The position numbers and the translations under genes are program-made. Positions 32,924 through 41,383 of a stretch of DNA of 64,000 nucleotides are shown here, piece by piece; position 1 is the stretch's first letter; each line of letters begins with the position of its first letter. The stretch covers positions 4,216,001 to 4,280,000 of the forward strand of contig NZ_AP022595.1 of assembly GCF_010731875.1 (NCBI RefSeq), given 5' to 3'. The notes beneath the pieces are model-generated. The model had not been told where the DNA came from. It did not search any database and saw only the letters and a program-made list of their open reading frames with translations. This DNA comes from Mycolicibacterium sarraceniae (lineage in GTDB: Bacteria > Actinomycetota > Actinomycetes > Mycobacteriales > Mycobacteriaceae).

Positions 32924-33504
32924 TTTGGCGCGCCTGCGCCCAATGGGCTGCGTTCCACGGGCGGTGCGACCCCGAGGTCGTCACGTGGGGTGGCCACCGC
33001 CATCAGGGCATAGGTGAGTGCGGCGACCGCCGCGGGGAACAGCAGCGTCGTCGCGACCTGCCACGGGCCGCGCGCGAAGAAGACCGGCGGCGCCTCGGCG
33101 TAGTAGAAGATCCGATGCTCCGGCGTCACCGGCGCGGTGTCGAACGGCACCCCGCCGTAACGCCAGTGCACCAGAACCGCACCGACCGCTGCGGCGGCAC
33201 CCGTCGCGGCTACGAGCCCCACCCACAGTGCCGTCGCCATCAGCGGTCCGCGGTGGGCGCGCCACTGCCACACCAGCACGGCAGCCACGATCGCCACCGA
33301 CGTCATCAGTCCGATCAGCAGCGCCGCCGACACGAAGAGGTGGTCGGATTCACCACCGAGATAGGTCTGCACCCGCTCTCCGGAACGGGTCAGCGCGATC
33401 ACGCCGTGGGCCGAGGGCGCCAGCCATGACCACAGGCCGCCGATCACCGCGCCCGCCAGCGTCAGCCCGAGCACGACAACACCGGTCGCGCGGCCGCGCG
33501 TCAT
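32920..33504 (-). CDS. DUF2567 membrane protein (Rv1591-type)
   Basis: A 194-residue protein with four predicted membrane helices (residues ~8-28, ~58-80, ~90-112, ~148-168) and the DUF2567 pattern ([37 protein letters not shown]). Function unknown. ATG 33504 overlaps the bsaP stop as ATGA, so it is the third gene of a bioB-bsaP-DUF2567 unit. Confidence 0.85.
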   Translation of the reverse strand: MTRGRATGVVVLGLTLAGAVIGGLWSWLAPSAHGVIALTRSGERVQTYLGGESDHLFVSAALLIGLMTSVAIVAAVLVWQWRAHRGPLMATALWVGLVAATGAAAAVGAVLVHWRYGGVPFDTAPVTPEHRIFYYAEAPPVFFARGPWQVATTLLFPAAVAALTYALMAVATPRDDLGVAPPVERSPLGAGAPN

Positions 33505-33728
33505 CGCTGCGCCTCAAGATCATGGGAATCGACCCGGCCGTGCCGCGCACACTTGGCCCACCAGCCGTCCGGGCGGACCTGGACCACCATCCGGCGCCCG
33601 CATTCAGCGCAGAACCGCGGCGGCTCCAGCCCGAGCTGGGCCGCCGTGGGCACCACACTGCCGACGGGTCCGCCGGTGTAGACGTTGTAGATCCCGGCAC
33701 CGACCGGTGCGGGCAGCTGTTCGACCAT
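33501..33728 (-). CDS. bsaP: Biotin synthase auxiliary protein BsaP (Rv1590-type)
   Basis: A 75-residue protein with [20 protein letters not shown], then [10 protein letters not shown]: a CxxC pair plus a third Cys suited to metal or Fe-S binding. It lies 27 nt after bioB on the same strand. Homologues have been reported as an auxiliary protein needed by mycobacterial biotin synthase; that role is taken from the family and context. ATG 33728 is used; GTG 33731 directly before it is an alternative. Confidence 0.8.
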   Translation of the reverse strand: MVEQLPAPVGAGIYNVYTGGPVGSVVPTAAQLGLEPPRFCAECGRRMVVQVRPDGWWAKCARHGRVDSHDLEAQR

Positions 33729-33755
33729 CACCTTGCCCTTTGTACAGATGGTCGG

Positions 33756-34763
33756 CTACAGGCTGGCGTTCAGAGCCTTGATCGGCATCTGCAGATCTTC
33801 GAGCAGCTCGAGATCCGCTTCCGCCGGCCGGCCCAGCGTGGTCAGGTAATTGCCGACGATCACGGCGTTGACACCGCCAAGGATGCCCTGCTTGGCGCCC
33901 AGGTCACCGAGGGTGATCTCCCGACCGCCGGCGAACCGCAGCATCGTGCGCGGCAGGGCGAGCCGGAACGCGGCGACGGCCTTGAGCGCCTCGGACGCCG
34001 GTAACACCTCCAGATCGCCGAAAGGTGTGCCCGGCCGCGGGTTGAGGAAGTTCAGCGGAACCTCGTGCGGGTCGAGTTCGGCTAGGTTCGCGGCGAACTC
34101 GGCGCGCTGCTCGAGTGTCTCCCCCATGCCGAGGATGCCGCCGCAGCAGACCTCCATGCCGGCTTCGCGGACCATCTCCAGCGTGCCCCAGCGCTCTTCC
34201 CAGGAGTGCGTCGTCACGACGTTCGGGAAATAGGACTGGGCGGTCTCCAGGTTGTGGTTGTAGCGGTGGACGCCCATCTCCTTGAGGCGATCCACCTGCT
34301 CCTGCGTCAGCATCCCCAGTGAGCAGGCGATCTGGATGTCGACCTCGTTGCGGATGGCCTCGATACCGGCGGCGACCTGTGCCAGCAAGCGCTCGTCGGG
34401 CCCGCGTACGGCAGCCACGATGCAGAACTCGGTGGCGCCAGACTTGGCGGTCTGCTTGGCCGCCTCGACCAGGCTGGGAATGTCGAGCCAGGCGCTGCGC
34501 ACCGGCGAAGCGAACAGACCCGACTGCGAGCAGAAGTGGCAATCCTCAGGGCAGCCACCGGTTTTCAGGCTGATGATGCCTTCCACCTCGACCTCGGGAC
34601 CGCACCACTTCATGCGGACCTCATGAGCCAGGGCCAGCAGCTCCTCGAGGTGGTCGTCGGACAGTTGCAGGACTTCGAGCACCTGGTCGCGGGACAGACC
34701 CTCGCCGCGCTCGAGCACCTGCTCGCGTGCCAGTGCCAATACGTCCACCGCTGCCTGCGTCAC
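33756..34763 (-). CDS. bioB: Biotin synthase
   Basis: A 335-residue radical SAM enzyme inserting sulfur into dethiobiotin. The radical SAM cluster motif is [16 protein letters not shown] (CxxxCxxC). Further conserved Cys residues, in [10 protein letters not shown] and [11 protein letters not shown], suit the 2Fe-2S site, and [20 protein letters not shown] and [11 protein letters not shown] are typical. Start GTG 34763 follows AGGAGG. It diverges from bioQ across a TGAAC-N3-GTTCA box. Confidence 0.96.
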   Translation of the reverse strand: MTQAAVDVLALAREQVLERGEGLSRDQVLEVLQLSDDHLEELLALAHEVRMKWCGPEVEVEGIISLKTGGCPEDCHFCSQSGLFASPVRSAWLDIPSLVEAAKQTAKSGATEFCIVAAVRGPDERLLAQVAAGIEAIRNEVDIQIACSLGMLTQEQVDRLKEMGVHRYNHNLETAQSYFPNVVTTHSWEERWGTLEMVREAGMEVCCGGILGMGETLEQRAEFAANLAELDPHEVPLNFLNPRPGTPFGDLEVLPASEALKAVAAFRLALPRTMLRFAGGREITLGDLGAKQGILGGVNAVIVGNYLTTLGRPAEADLELLEDLQMPIKALNASL

Positions 34764-34791
34764 CCGGATGTCCTCCTACGTTCAGCGAACT

Positions 34792-34804
34792 TGAACAGTG
34801 TTCA
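34792..34804. promoter_or_regulatory. BioQ box between bioB and bioQ
   Basis: TGAAC-AGT-GTTCA is a perfect palindrome with 5-bp arms, placed just upstream of the bioQ -10 and 28 nt from the bioB start. The same palindrome occurs before bioF. A related GTTC-N3-GAAC element lies next to it on the bioB side (about 34780-34790). The assignment to BioQ rests on the adjacent TetR gene and the shared motif. Confidence 0.8.
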
Positions 34805-34807
34805 GGG

Positions 34808-34813
34808 TAGCGT
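34808..34813 (+). promoter_or_regulatory. Putative -10 (TAGCGT) of bioQ
   Basis: TAGCGT ends 7 nt before the GTG of bioQ, so the transcript is probably leaderless. The BioQ box ends 3 nt upstream, so repressor binding would block this promoter. Confidence 0.5.
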
Positions 34814-34820
34814 ACCGGGT

Positions 34821-35399
34821 GTGCAGCTCCACAAACCCGACGTGGTCGACGCGGCGACAACACTGCTCGACAACTACGGCATCGCCGACCTGTCGATGCG
34901 CCGGCTGGCCAAGGAGCTCAACGTCTCCCCCGGCGCGCTGTACTGGCACTTCGCGAACAAGCAACAGCTACTCGGCGCGGTGGCCGACCGGATCCTGGGG
35001 AATGTCGATGAAGTCTCCGCGGACTGGCGCGACCGCATCGCAGCGATCTGCGCTCAGTTGCGCGATGCGCTGCTGTCACACACCGACGGCGCCGAGTTGG
35101 TGTCGGCGAGTTTCGCCGCCGGCCAGTCGGAGGTGATGGCGCAGATCCTCGCCTGGCTGACCGACGCGGCTACCGCAGCGGGCGTCGACTCAGGGCACGC
35201 CGCGGTCGCCGCTCGCACTGTCCTCTATTACGTGCTGGGCTTCACCGCCGACGAGCAGTCGCGATTGCAGTGGGATGCGGCGGGCGTAGACCTGCCCGAC
35301 GAACAGTCGGTGCTCGGCGCCGACCCCAGCCGCCGATTCGGCTTCGGTGTACAGCTACTCATCGACGGGATTGCGGCGCGGCGGACCTCGCCGGTGTGA
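34821..35399 (+). CDS. bioQ: BioQ, TetR-family repressor of biotin synthesis
   Basis: A 192-residue TetR protein. The helix-turn-helix is DLSMRRLAKELNVSPGALYW, then HFANKQQLLGAVADRIL. The C-terminal helical domain resembles the TetR_C/AcrR-type ligand domain. GTG 34821 is chosen: the frame is open further upstream into bioB, but the -10 box is 7 nt before this codon. BioQ is the actinobacterial biotin repressor in species without a BirA DNA-binding domain; position next to bioB and two matching boxes support it. Confidence 0.88.
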   Translation: MQLHKPDVVDAATTLLDNYGIADLSMRRLAKELNVSPGALYWHFANKQQLLGAVADRILGNVDEVSADWRDRIAAICAQLRDALLSHTDGAELVSASFAAGQSEVMAQILAWLTDAATAAGVDSGHAAVAARTVLYYVLGFTADEQSRLQWDAAGVDLPDEQSVLGADPSRRFGFGVQLLIDGIAARRTSPV

Positions 35400-35402
35400 T
35401 CA

Positions 35403-35921
35403 TCAACCGATCAGGAAATCACGTTTGGCGTCGCCGTCCCAGCGCCGAAGCCCCACGATGCCGGCCGCAAGATCGGCAGTGATCCCGCCGACAGTCAGTG
35501 CCTCGGCGACGTGCGCCGGAGTGAGCCGCCTGCCGAGCGTGACATGGGGAGTCCACCGACCGGGGGCGCAGTGCGCGAACAGGTTCCTCGCGTACGGGCG
35601 ACACTCGTCGTAGACCAGCTCGTGGGTGTCGAGCAGTTTGTCCGACGGGATCACGAGCCTGGCCAACGTCAGCCGCCCACCGCCGAAGACCAGCGGTGCG
35701 CCAAGCACGGCGGGCCAGGGAAGCTCCGCGACCAGCCACTCCAGTTCCTCGTCGATGCCCGGATCTATCCGCTCGGCGGCCACCAGCGTGATGTGCGGGC
35801 GGTTGGTGTGGGAGGCGACCTTCACTTGGCTTGGCAAGCCGGCATCGGCGAGCGCCTGCCACACCTGCCGGATGGCAGTGTCGGCGCGCTCGTCGAGAAG
35901 AAGTTCGATCGAGTGCGCCAT
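35403..35921 (-). CDS. 2H phosphoesterase / 2'-5' RNA ligase family protein (Rv1571-type)
   Basis: A 172-residue protein with the two HxT motifs of the 2H superfamily: RPHITLVAAE (about residue 42) and WTPHVTLGRRL (about residue 122). Members act on 2'-5' or cyclic phosphodiester bonds, but several only bind RNA or nucleotides. It follows bioD with one base between and is probably co-transcribed with bioF-bioD, as Rv1571 is placed in H37Rv. A link to biotin is unproven. Confidence 0.85.
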   Translation of the reverse strand: MAHSIELLLDERADTAIRQVWQALADAGLPSQVKVASHTNRPHITLVAAERIDPGIDEELEWLVAELPWPAVLGAPLVFGGGRLTLARLVIPSDKLLDTHELVYDECRPYARNLFAHCAPGRWTPHVTLGRRLTPAHVAEALTVGGITADLAAGIVGLRRWDGDAKRDFLIG

Positions 35922-35922
35922 T

Positions 35923-36600
35923 TCAGATCAGTCCGGCGACCCAGTCCGGTTCGAACGCGCGGGCGCTGAACGTCGCGAAATCCTTTGGCGAGACGGCGGC
36001 CACCCCGGAGGGTAGAACAGCCCGAACCGGCGCGAGCCGGGCCAGCGCGTCACGATTGGATTTCTCCGCCGCGCCCGGCTGCGCCGGCCACGCGCCGATC
36101 ACCAGGCCCACACACGAAAGACCCTTAGCGGCAACACCTTCCAATGTCAACGAGGTGTGGTTGAGGGTGCCAAGACCAGGCTCGACCACAACCAGGATCG
36201 GCGCGGCCAATTCCACCGCCAGATCGCGCAGCGTCACTCCTGCGGCCGCCAGCTCGACCAGCAGGCCTCCCGCCCCCTCGACCAGCGTCAGCCGGCCGGG
36301 CCGGTCGACGCCGCGGATCGAGGCCAGCAGTTCCGCGGCGGCAGGCAGCGGCCGTCCGGCGCGTTCGGCAGCGGCGGCAGGTGCCAGCGGTTCGGGATAG
36401 CGCGCGACGCCCACGAGTTCGGTAACCCCGGAGAGCCGAGCGACCTCGGCCAGGTCGTCGTCGCCGTCGGCGGTGCCGGTCTGCACCGGTTTGCACACCG
36501 CGACATCATGTTCGGCCACCCGCGCATGGCAGGCGAGCGCCGCCGTGACAACGGTTTTACCGACACCGGTTCCGGTTCCGGTGATGACCAGGATGCTCAT
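35923..36600 (-). CDS. bioD: Dethiobiotin synthetase
   Basis: A 225-residue P-loop enzyme that closes the ureido ring from diaminopelargonic acid, CO2 and ATP. The P-loop is [28 protein letters not shown] holds the catalytic Lys, and [12 protein letters not shown] is the third motif. ATG 36600 overlaps the bioF stop as ATGA. Confidence 0.96.
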   Translation of the reverse strand: MSILVITGTGTGVGKTVVTAALACHARVAEHDVAVCKPVQTGTADGDDDLAEVARLSGVTELVGVARYPEPLAPAAAAERAGRPLPAAAELLASIRGVDRPGRLTLVEGAGGLLVELAAAGVTLRDLAVELAAPILVVVEPGLGTLNHTSLTLEGVAAKGLSCVGLVIGAWPAQPGAAEKSNRDALARLAPVRAVLPSGVAAVSPKDFATFSARAFEPDWVAGLI

Positions 36601-37745
36601 CGCGGGTGAGCACCCAGGACTGCGGACAACACCTCGCGGGCAGTGTCCATCTCATCGTCGGTCAGCGATGCCCGTGCGGTCAGGCGCAGCCGCGAGGTGC
36701 CCGCCGGCACCGTCGGCGGGCGGAAGCAGCCGACCCGAACGCCGGCGTCCAGGCAGGCAGCCGCCGCGGCGACCGCGCTCTCTGGATCACCGAGGATGAC
36801 CGAAACCACGGCCGATTCCGGCGTTTCGGGGACATCGCACATCTCGGCGAGCTGCCGGGCCCGCTCGATGACGGCACCAGCCCGCCACGGCTCGGCGGCC
36901 AGCACCCCCAGCGCGGCCAGTGCGGCGCCGACGGGTGCAGGCGCCAGTCCGGTATCGAAGATCATCGTGCGGGCGGCGTCGATGAGATGATCGCGTACCG
37001 CGGCCTGGCCGAGCACCACCCCACCCTGACTGCCGAGTGACTTCGACATGGTGGTGGTGATGACCACATCGGGCGCACCGGCCAGCCCGGCCTCGTGGAC
37101 GAGGCCGCGGCCGCCGGCACCACGCACTCCGAGCCCGTGCGCCTCGTCGACCAGCAGAATGGCCTGATGCCTGCGGCACACCTCATGCAGTTGACGTAGC
37201 GGCGCCAGCGCGCCGTCGGTGCTGAACACCGACTCGGTGATGACGAGCGCGCGTTCCTCGTCGCGATCGGCCAGCGCGGACTCCACCGCGTCGAGGTCAC
37301 AGTGCGCGGCGACGACCACACGAGCGCGGGACAGCCGGCAGGCGTCGACCAGTGAGGCGTGCGAGAGCGCATCGGACACCACCAGGGAGCCCGGACCAGA
37401 CAGCGCCACTCCTGCGCCGATGTTGGCGGTATAACCCGAAGAGAACACCAAAGCTGCTTGCGCACCGACGAATTCGGCCAAAGCGGTTTCGAATTCTTCG
37501 TGCAGCTCGGTGTTGCCGGTGACCAGCCGGGAGCCAGTGGACCCCGCTCCCCAGGTGCGCAGCGCGGCCACGCCGCCCTCGATGACCGCGGGGTGCTGGG
37601 ACAGACCCAGATAGTCGTTGGACGCCAGGTCCAGTTCGGTGGCGACCGCGGGACGCGTGCGCAGCGAACGGCGCAAGCCGGCCAGCCGGCGCTGCTGCTC
37701 GACGGTGTCGAGCCAGGCCAGCGGTGAAAGGCCCACCCGGGTCAT
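36597..37745 (-). CDS. bioF: 8-amino-7-oxononanoate synthase
   Basis: A 382-residue PLP enzyme joining pimeloyl thioester and alanine. Motifs: [61 protein letters not shown] and the PLP-lysine segment [16 protein letters not shown] 37745 has AGGAGG 4 nt upstream. It starts 33 nt after bioA, with a BioQ box between, so it has its own regulated promoter. Confidence 0.96.
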   Translation of the reverse strand: MTRVGLSPLAWLDTVEQQRRLAGLRRSLRTRPAVATELDLASNDYLGLSQHPAVIEGGVAALRTWGAGSTGSRLVTGNTELHEEFETALAEFVGAQAALVFSSGYTANIGAGVALSGPGSLVVSDALSHASLVDACRLSRARVVVAAHCDLDAVESALADRDEERALVITESVFSTDGALAPLRQLHEVCRRHQAILLVDEAHGLGVRGAGGRGLVHEAGLAGAPDVVITTTMSKSLGSQGGVVLGQAAVRDHLIDAARTMIFDTGLAPAPVGAALAALGVLAAEPWRAGAVIERARQLAEMCDVPETPESAVVSVILGDPESAVAAAAACLDAGVRVGCFRPPTVPAGTSRLRLTARASLTDDEMDTAREVLSAVLGAHPR

Positions 37746-37767
37746 CGCACCTCCTCAGGAACAGTCT

Positions 37768-37780
37768 TGAACACCGTTCA
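37768..37780. promoter_or_regulatory. BioQ box before bioF, containing the bioA stop codon
   Basis: TGAAC-ACC-GTTCA on the plus strand. On the minus strand its first three bases, TGA (37780-37778), are the stop codon of bioA. A TAACCT hexamer (37785-37780) next to it could be the bioF -10, so BioQ binding would block bioF initiation without touching bioA. Confidence 0.8.
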
Positions 37781-39070
37781 GGTTAGTGCACGGGCGACGG
37801 CCACCATCGCCGAGGCGACCTGGGCTATCTCGTCAGGCGTGCAGATGAACGGCGGCATCGCGTAGATCAGGTTCCGGAACGGCCGCAGCCAGACGCCGTT
37901 GTCGAGGGCGACCGGGGTCGCGACCGCCAGATCGACCGGCTCCCGCGTCTCGATCACCCCGATCGCGCCGAGTACCCGCACGTCAGCGACACCGGGCAGG
38001 TTCTGGGCCGGCCCCAGCCCGTCGGCCAGCCCGGCCGCTATCTCGGCGACCCGGGCGCGCCAGTCCTGGGCGAGCAGCAGCTCCACCGAGGCCACCGACA
38101 CCGCGCACGCCAGCGCATTGGCCATGAACGTCGGGCCGTGCATCAGGGCCCCAGCCTCGCTGGCACTGATCGTGCGGGCGATCTCCAGCGTGCACAGTGT
38201 CGCCGCGAGAGTGACGTATCCACCGGTCAACGCCTTTCCGAGGCACATGATGTCCGGACTGACCCCGGCATGATCGGCGGCGAACAGCTCGCCGGTGCGG
38301 CCGAATCCGGTGGCGATCTCGTCGAAGATCAGCAGCACACCGGCCCGGTCGCACATCGCGCGCAGATCGCTCAGATAGCGGGGGTCGTGGAAGCGCATGC
38401 CACCGGCGCCCTGGACGACGGGTTCGACGATCACCGCGGCGACCTCGTCGGCGTGCGCGAGCAGCTGCGCCTCGAACGCCGCGATGTAGTCGGGGTCGTA
38501 GGCAGTCGGCACCGACGGGGCGAACAGTTGCGGGAACAACACGTCGGTCCACAGCGAATGCATGCCGCCGTCGGGGTCGCAGATGCTCATCGGGGTGAAC
38601 GTGTCGCCGTGATACCCACCACGCCAGGTCATCAGCCGGCGCTTGCCGAACCGGCCCGCACTGCGCCAGTACTGCAGCGCCATCTTGACCGCGACTTCGA
38701 CCGCCACCGAGCCGGAGTCGGAGAAGAACACGGTATCCAGAGCCCGCGGGGTGATGTCGACGAGAAGCTGCGCCAGCCGCGCCGCCGGCTCATGGGTGAG
38801 TCCGCCGAACATCACGTGGTTCATCACCGACAGCTGACGGGTGACCGCGGCGTCGAGCACAGGATGCCCATGTCCGTGCACCGCCGTCCACCAGGACGCC
38901 ATCGCATCGAGAACCCGGATCTCGGTGCCGTCGCGCACCAGCGTCAGCCACGCGCCGTCGGCGCCGACAGCTACCACCGGGGGGATCGCCTCGGCGCCGA
39001 TCGTGCTGTATGGATGCCAGATATGCGCGGCGTCGATCACGCTGATCTGCTCAGGGGTCAACGCAGACAC
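37778..39070 (-). CDS. bioA: Adenosylmethionine-8-amino-7-oxononanoate aminotransferase
   Basis: A 430-residue class III PLP aminotransferase that uses SAM as amino donor. Motifs: AAHIWHPYSTIGAEA, MASWWTAVHGHGHP, FFSDSGSVAVEVAVKMALQY, WRGGYHGDTFTPMSICD, LLIFDEIATGFGRTGELF and the PLP Lys in CLGKALTGGYVTLAAT. The frame is open 49 codons upstream, but GTG 39070 (VSALTPEQISVID) gives family length and has a TAGGCT -10 box 8 nt before it. It diverges from the acyltransferase gene; Rv1566c/Rv1567c homologues that lie between them in H37Rv are absent. Confidence 0.95.
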   Translation of the reverse strand: MSALTPEQISVIDAAHIWHPYSTIGAEAIPPVVAVGADGAWLTLVRDGTEIRVLDAMASWWTAVHGHGHPVLDAAVTRQLSVMNHVMFGGLTHEPAARLAQLLVDITPRALDTVFFSDSGSVAVEVAVKMALQYWRSAGRFGKRRLMTWRGGYHGDTFTPMSICDPDGGMHSLWTDVLFPQLFAPSVPTAYDPDYIAAFEAQLLAHADEVAAVIVEPVVQGAGGMRFHDPRYLSDLRAMCDRAGVLLIFDEIATGFGRTGELFAADHAGVSPDIMCLGKALTGGYVTLAATLCTLEIARTISASEAGALMHGPTFMANALACAVSVASVELLLAQDWRARVAEIAAGLADGLGPAQNLPGVADVRVLGAIGVIETREPVDLAVATPVALDNGVWLRPFRNLIYAMPPFICTPDEIAQVASAMVAVARALT

Positions 39071-39078
39071 GCTGTGTG

Positions 39079-39084
39079 AGCCTA
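39079..39084 (-). promoter_or_regulatory. Putative -10 (TAGGCT) of bioA
   Basis: TAGGCT on the minus strand ends 8 nt before GTG 39070, pointing to a leaderless or nearly leaderless bioA mRNA. No BioQ box was found here. Confidence 0.45.
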
Positions 39085-39180
39085 GTGCAGGCTGTGGCCG
39101 GCTTCCGCCGCCGTTTGCTCGACGGCGACACGCTGGCGGTCTAGCGGTTCGCTGGAGATGAGAGACATACCCGGGTTGGG

Positions 39181-39186
39181 TAGATT
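39181..39186 (+). promoter_or_regulatory. Putative -10 (TAGATT) of the acyltransferase gene
   Basis: TAGATT ends 11 nt before the ATG at 39198, predicting a 5' leader of only a few bases. Confidence 0.4.
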
Positions 39187-39197
39187 GATGTCCGATC

Positions 39198-41342
39198 ATG
39201 CTGACCGTCACCCCCACGCCCGCATCCGCAGTATCGGAGCGGAAATCGGGGTTCTACCGTCACGATCTCGACGGGCTTCGTGGCATCGCGATCGCCCTCG
39301 TGGCGGTATTCCACGTGTGGTTCGGGCGGGTCTCTGGCGGCGTCGATGTCTTCCTGGTGCTGTCCGGCTTCTTCTTCGGCGGTTCACTATTGCGCACCGC
39401 ACTGCACCCGCAGGCGTCCCTGTCGCCCTGGCCAGAGATCCTGCGGCTGGTTCGGCGACTGCTGCCCGCACTCGTCGTCGTGCTTGCCGCGGGCGCCGTA
39501 TTGACGATCCTGGTGCAACCGCAGACGCGCTGGGAAACGTTTGCTGATCAAAGCTTGGCGAGCCTGGGCTACTTCCAGAACTGGGAGCTGTCGGCGACCG
39601 CGTCGGACTATCTCCGCGCCGGTGAAGCGGTCAGTCCGCTGCAGCACGCCTGGTCAATGTCTGTTCAGGGACAGTTCTACCTCGCGATGCTTGCCCTTAT
39701 CTTTGGCTTTGCCTGTCTTGCGCGGCGGCGTCTCGGTGCGCGGCTGCGCGTGACGCTAGTGGCTTTGCTCGCCGTGCTCGCGGTGGCATCTTTCAGCTTT
39801 GCCGCTGTGCTACACGTGTCCAATCAGACGGCCGCCTACTACAACAGCTTCGCTCGCGCGTGGGAGCTACTGCTGGGCACCCTCGTCGGCGCGGTGGTGC
39901 CATACGTTCGCTGGCCGATGTGGCTGCGCACCGTGCTGGCCACGGCCGGACTGGTCACGATCGTCACGTGCGGCACCTTCATCGACGGGGTGCGGGAGTT
40001 CCCCGGCCCGTGGGCGCTGGTGCCGGTCGGCGCGACCGCGCTGATGATCCTCGCGGCCGCGAACCGGCAGGCCAGTCCGTCGACCCAGCACCGGCTCCCG
40101 CTGCCGAGCCGGCTGTTGTCCACACGGCCGCTCATAACCCTCGGCGCGATGGCCTACTCGCTGTACCTCTGGCATTGGCCACTGCTGATCTTCTGGCTGG
40201 CCTACAGCGACGCCAGCCGGGCCGGTTTCGTCGACGGCGCGGCGATCCTGGCGATCTCGGGTGGGCTGGCCTATCTGACGATGCGCTTCGTCGAGGAACC
40301 GCTGCGTTCGGGCCGCCGGTCGGCAGCGTCGGTGACAACGCAACCGGTCACCATCGCGTGGCGGACCCGACTGCGCAGGCCCACGATCGCGCTGGGAACC
40401 GCGGTGGCCCTGTTGGGGGTGGCCCTGACAGCGACGTCCTTCACCTGGCGCGAGCACGTCACCGTGCAGCGCGCCAACGGTAAGGAACTCGTCACGCTGT
40501 CGACCGACAGCTATCCGGGGGCCCGGGCCCTGACTCAGCACGCCCGGGTACCGAAGCTGCCGATGCGGCCCACGGTGCTGGAGGCATCCAACGATCTGCC
40601 CGAGTCGACCAACGACGGCTGTATCAGTGATTTCGACAACACCGACGTCATCAACTGCACCTACGGCGACAAGCTGGCTGCCAAGACAATCGCGCTGGCC
40701 GGCGGGTCGCACGCCGAGCACTGGATCACCGCCCTGGATGCGCTGGCCAAGCTGCACCATTTCAAAGTCGTCACCTATCTGAAGATGGGTTGTCCGCTGA
40801 CCACCGAAGAATCGCCGCTGGTGATGGGCGACAACCGGCCCTACCCGAACTGTCACGAGTGGAACGAGAAGGTGATGGCCAAGCTGATCGCCGACCGCCC
40901 CAGCTTCGTGTTCACCACCTCAACCCGGCCGTGGAATATCAAGCCAGGCGATGTCATGCCGTCGACCTATATCGGAGTCTGGCAAACCCTGTCGGACAAC
41001 AACATTCCGATCCTCGCGATGCGCGACACACCGTGGTTGGTGCGCAACGGCGCGCCCTTCTTCCCGACGGATTGTCTGGCCAAGGGCGGCGATGCGGTGT
41101 CGTGCGGGATCGGCCGCTCCGAGGTGCTTTCCGACCGCAACCAGACCCTGGATTTCCTGCCGATCTTCCCGCTGATGCGGGTCCTCGACCTCAGTGACGC
41201 GGTGTGCCGTGCGGACGTGTGTCGCGCGGTCGAGGGAAATGTGCTGATCTACCACGATTCTCATCACATCTCCGCGACGTACATGCGCACGTTGATCCCG
41301 GAACTGGGCCGACAGCTGGGCGCGGCGACCGCGTGGTGGTGA
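39198..41342 (+). CDS. Acyltransferase-3 / SGNH fusion membrane protein (Rv1565c-type)
   Basis: A 714-residue OafA-like protein. Residues ~20-410 form the acyltransferase-3 domain with about ten membrane helices; it opens with RHDLDGLRGIAIALVAVFHV, contains the family R-xx-R basic region (RLVRRLLPAL) and SLYLWHWPLLIFWLAY. A last helix (~430-450) leads to an extracytoplasmic SGNH hydrolase domain (~520-714): ALAGGSHAEHWITALDAL and VLIYHDSHHISATYMRTL supply the Ser and His-containing motifs. Such proteins O-acylate surface glycans or glycolipids. The acceptor is unknown. It directly precedes the trehalose operon. Confidence 0.92.
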   Translation: MLTVTPTPASAVSERKSGFYRHDLDGLRGIAIALVAVFHVWFGRVSGGVDVFLVLSGFFFGGSLLRTALHPQASLSPWPEILRLVRRLLPALVVVLAAGAVLTILVQPQTRWETFADQSLASLGYFQNWELSATASDYLRAGEAVSPLQHAWSMSVQGQFYLAMLALIFGFACLARRRLGARLRVTLVALLAVLAVASFSFAAVLHVSNQTAAYYNSFARAWELLLGTLVGAVVPYVRWPMWLRTVLATAGLVTIVTCGTFIDGVREFPGPWALVPVGATALMILAAANRQASPSTQHRLPLPSRLLSTRPLITLGAMAYSLYLWHWPLLIFWLAYSDASRAGFVDGAAILAISGGLAYLTMRFVEEPLRSGRRSAASVTTQPVTIAWRTRLRRPTIALGTAVALLGVALTATSFTWREHVTVQRANGKELVTLSTDSYPGARALTQHARVPKLPMRPTVLEASNDLPESTNDGCISDFDNTDVINCTYGDKLAAKTIALAGGSHAEHWITALDALAKLHHFKVVTYLKMGCPLTTEESPLVMGDNRPYPNCHEWNEKVMAKLIADRPSFVFTTSTRPWNIKPGDVMPSTYIGVWQTLSDNNIPILAMRDTPWLVRNGAPFFPTDCLAKGGDAVSCGIGRSEVLSDRNQTLDFLPIFPLMRVLDLSDAVCRADVCRAVEGNVLIYHDSHHISATYMRTLIPELGRQLGAATAWW

Positions 41343-41371
41343 CATCCCGCGCATCCCGTCCACCACGTCGA

Positions 41372-41377
41372 TAAGGT
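41372..41377 (+). promoter_or_regulatory. Putative -10 (TAAGGT) of the glgX-treY-treZ operon
   Basis: TAAGGT ends 6 nt before the ATG of glgX, indicating a leaderless operon transcript. Confidence 0.5.
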
Positions 41378-41383
41378 CGAGAC

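Noticed and set aside
31918..33429. 503-codon plus-strand frame over the lipase and DUF2567 genes
   Set aside because: It is an out-of-frame translation of the lipase continuing antisense through the next gene, with no recognisable domain.
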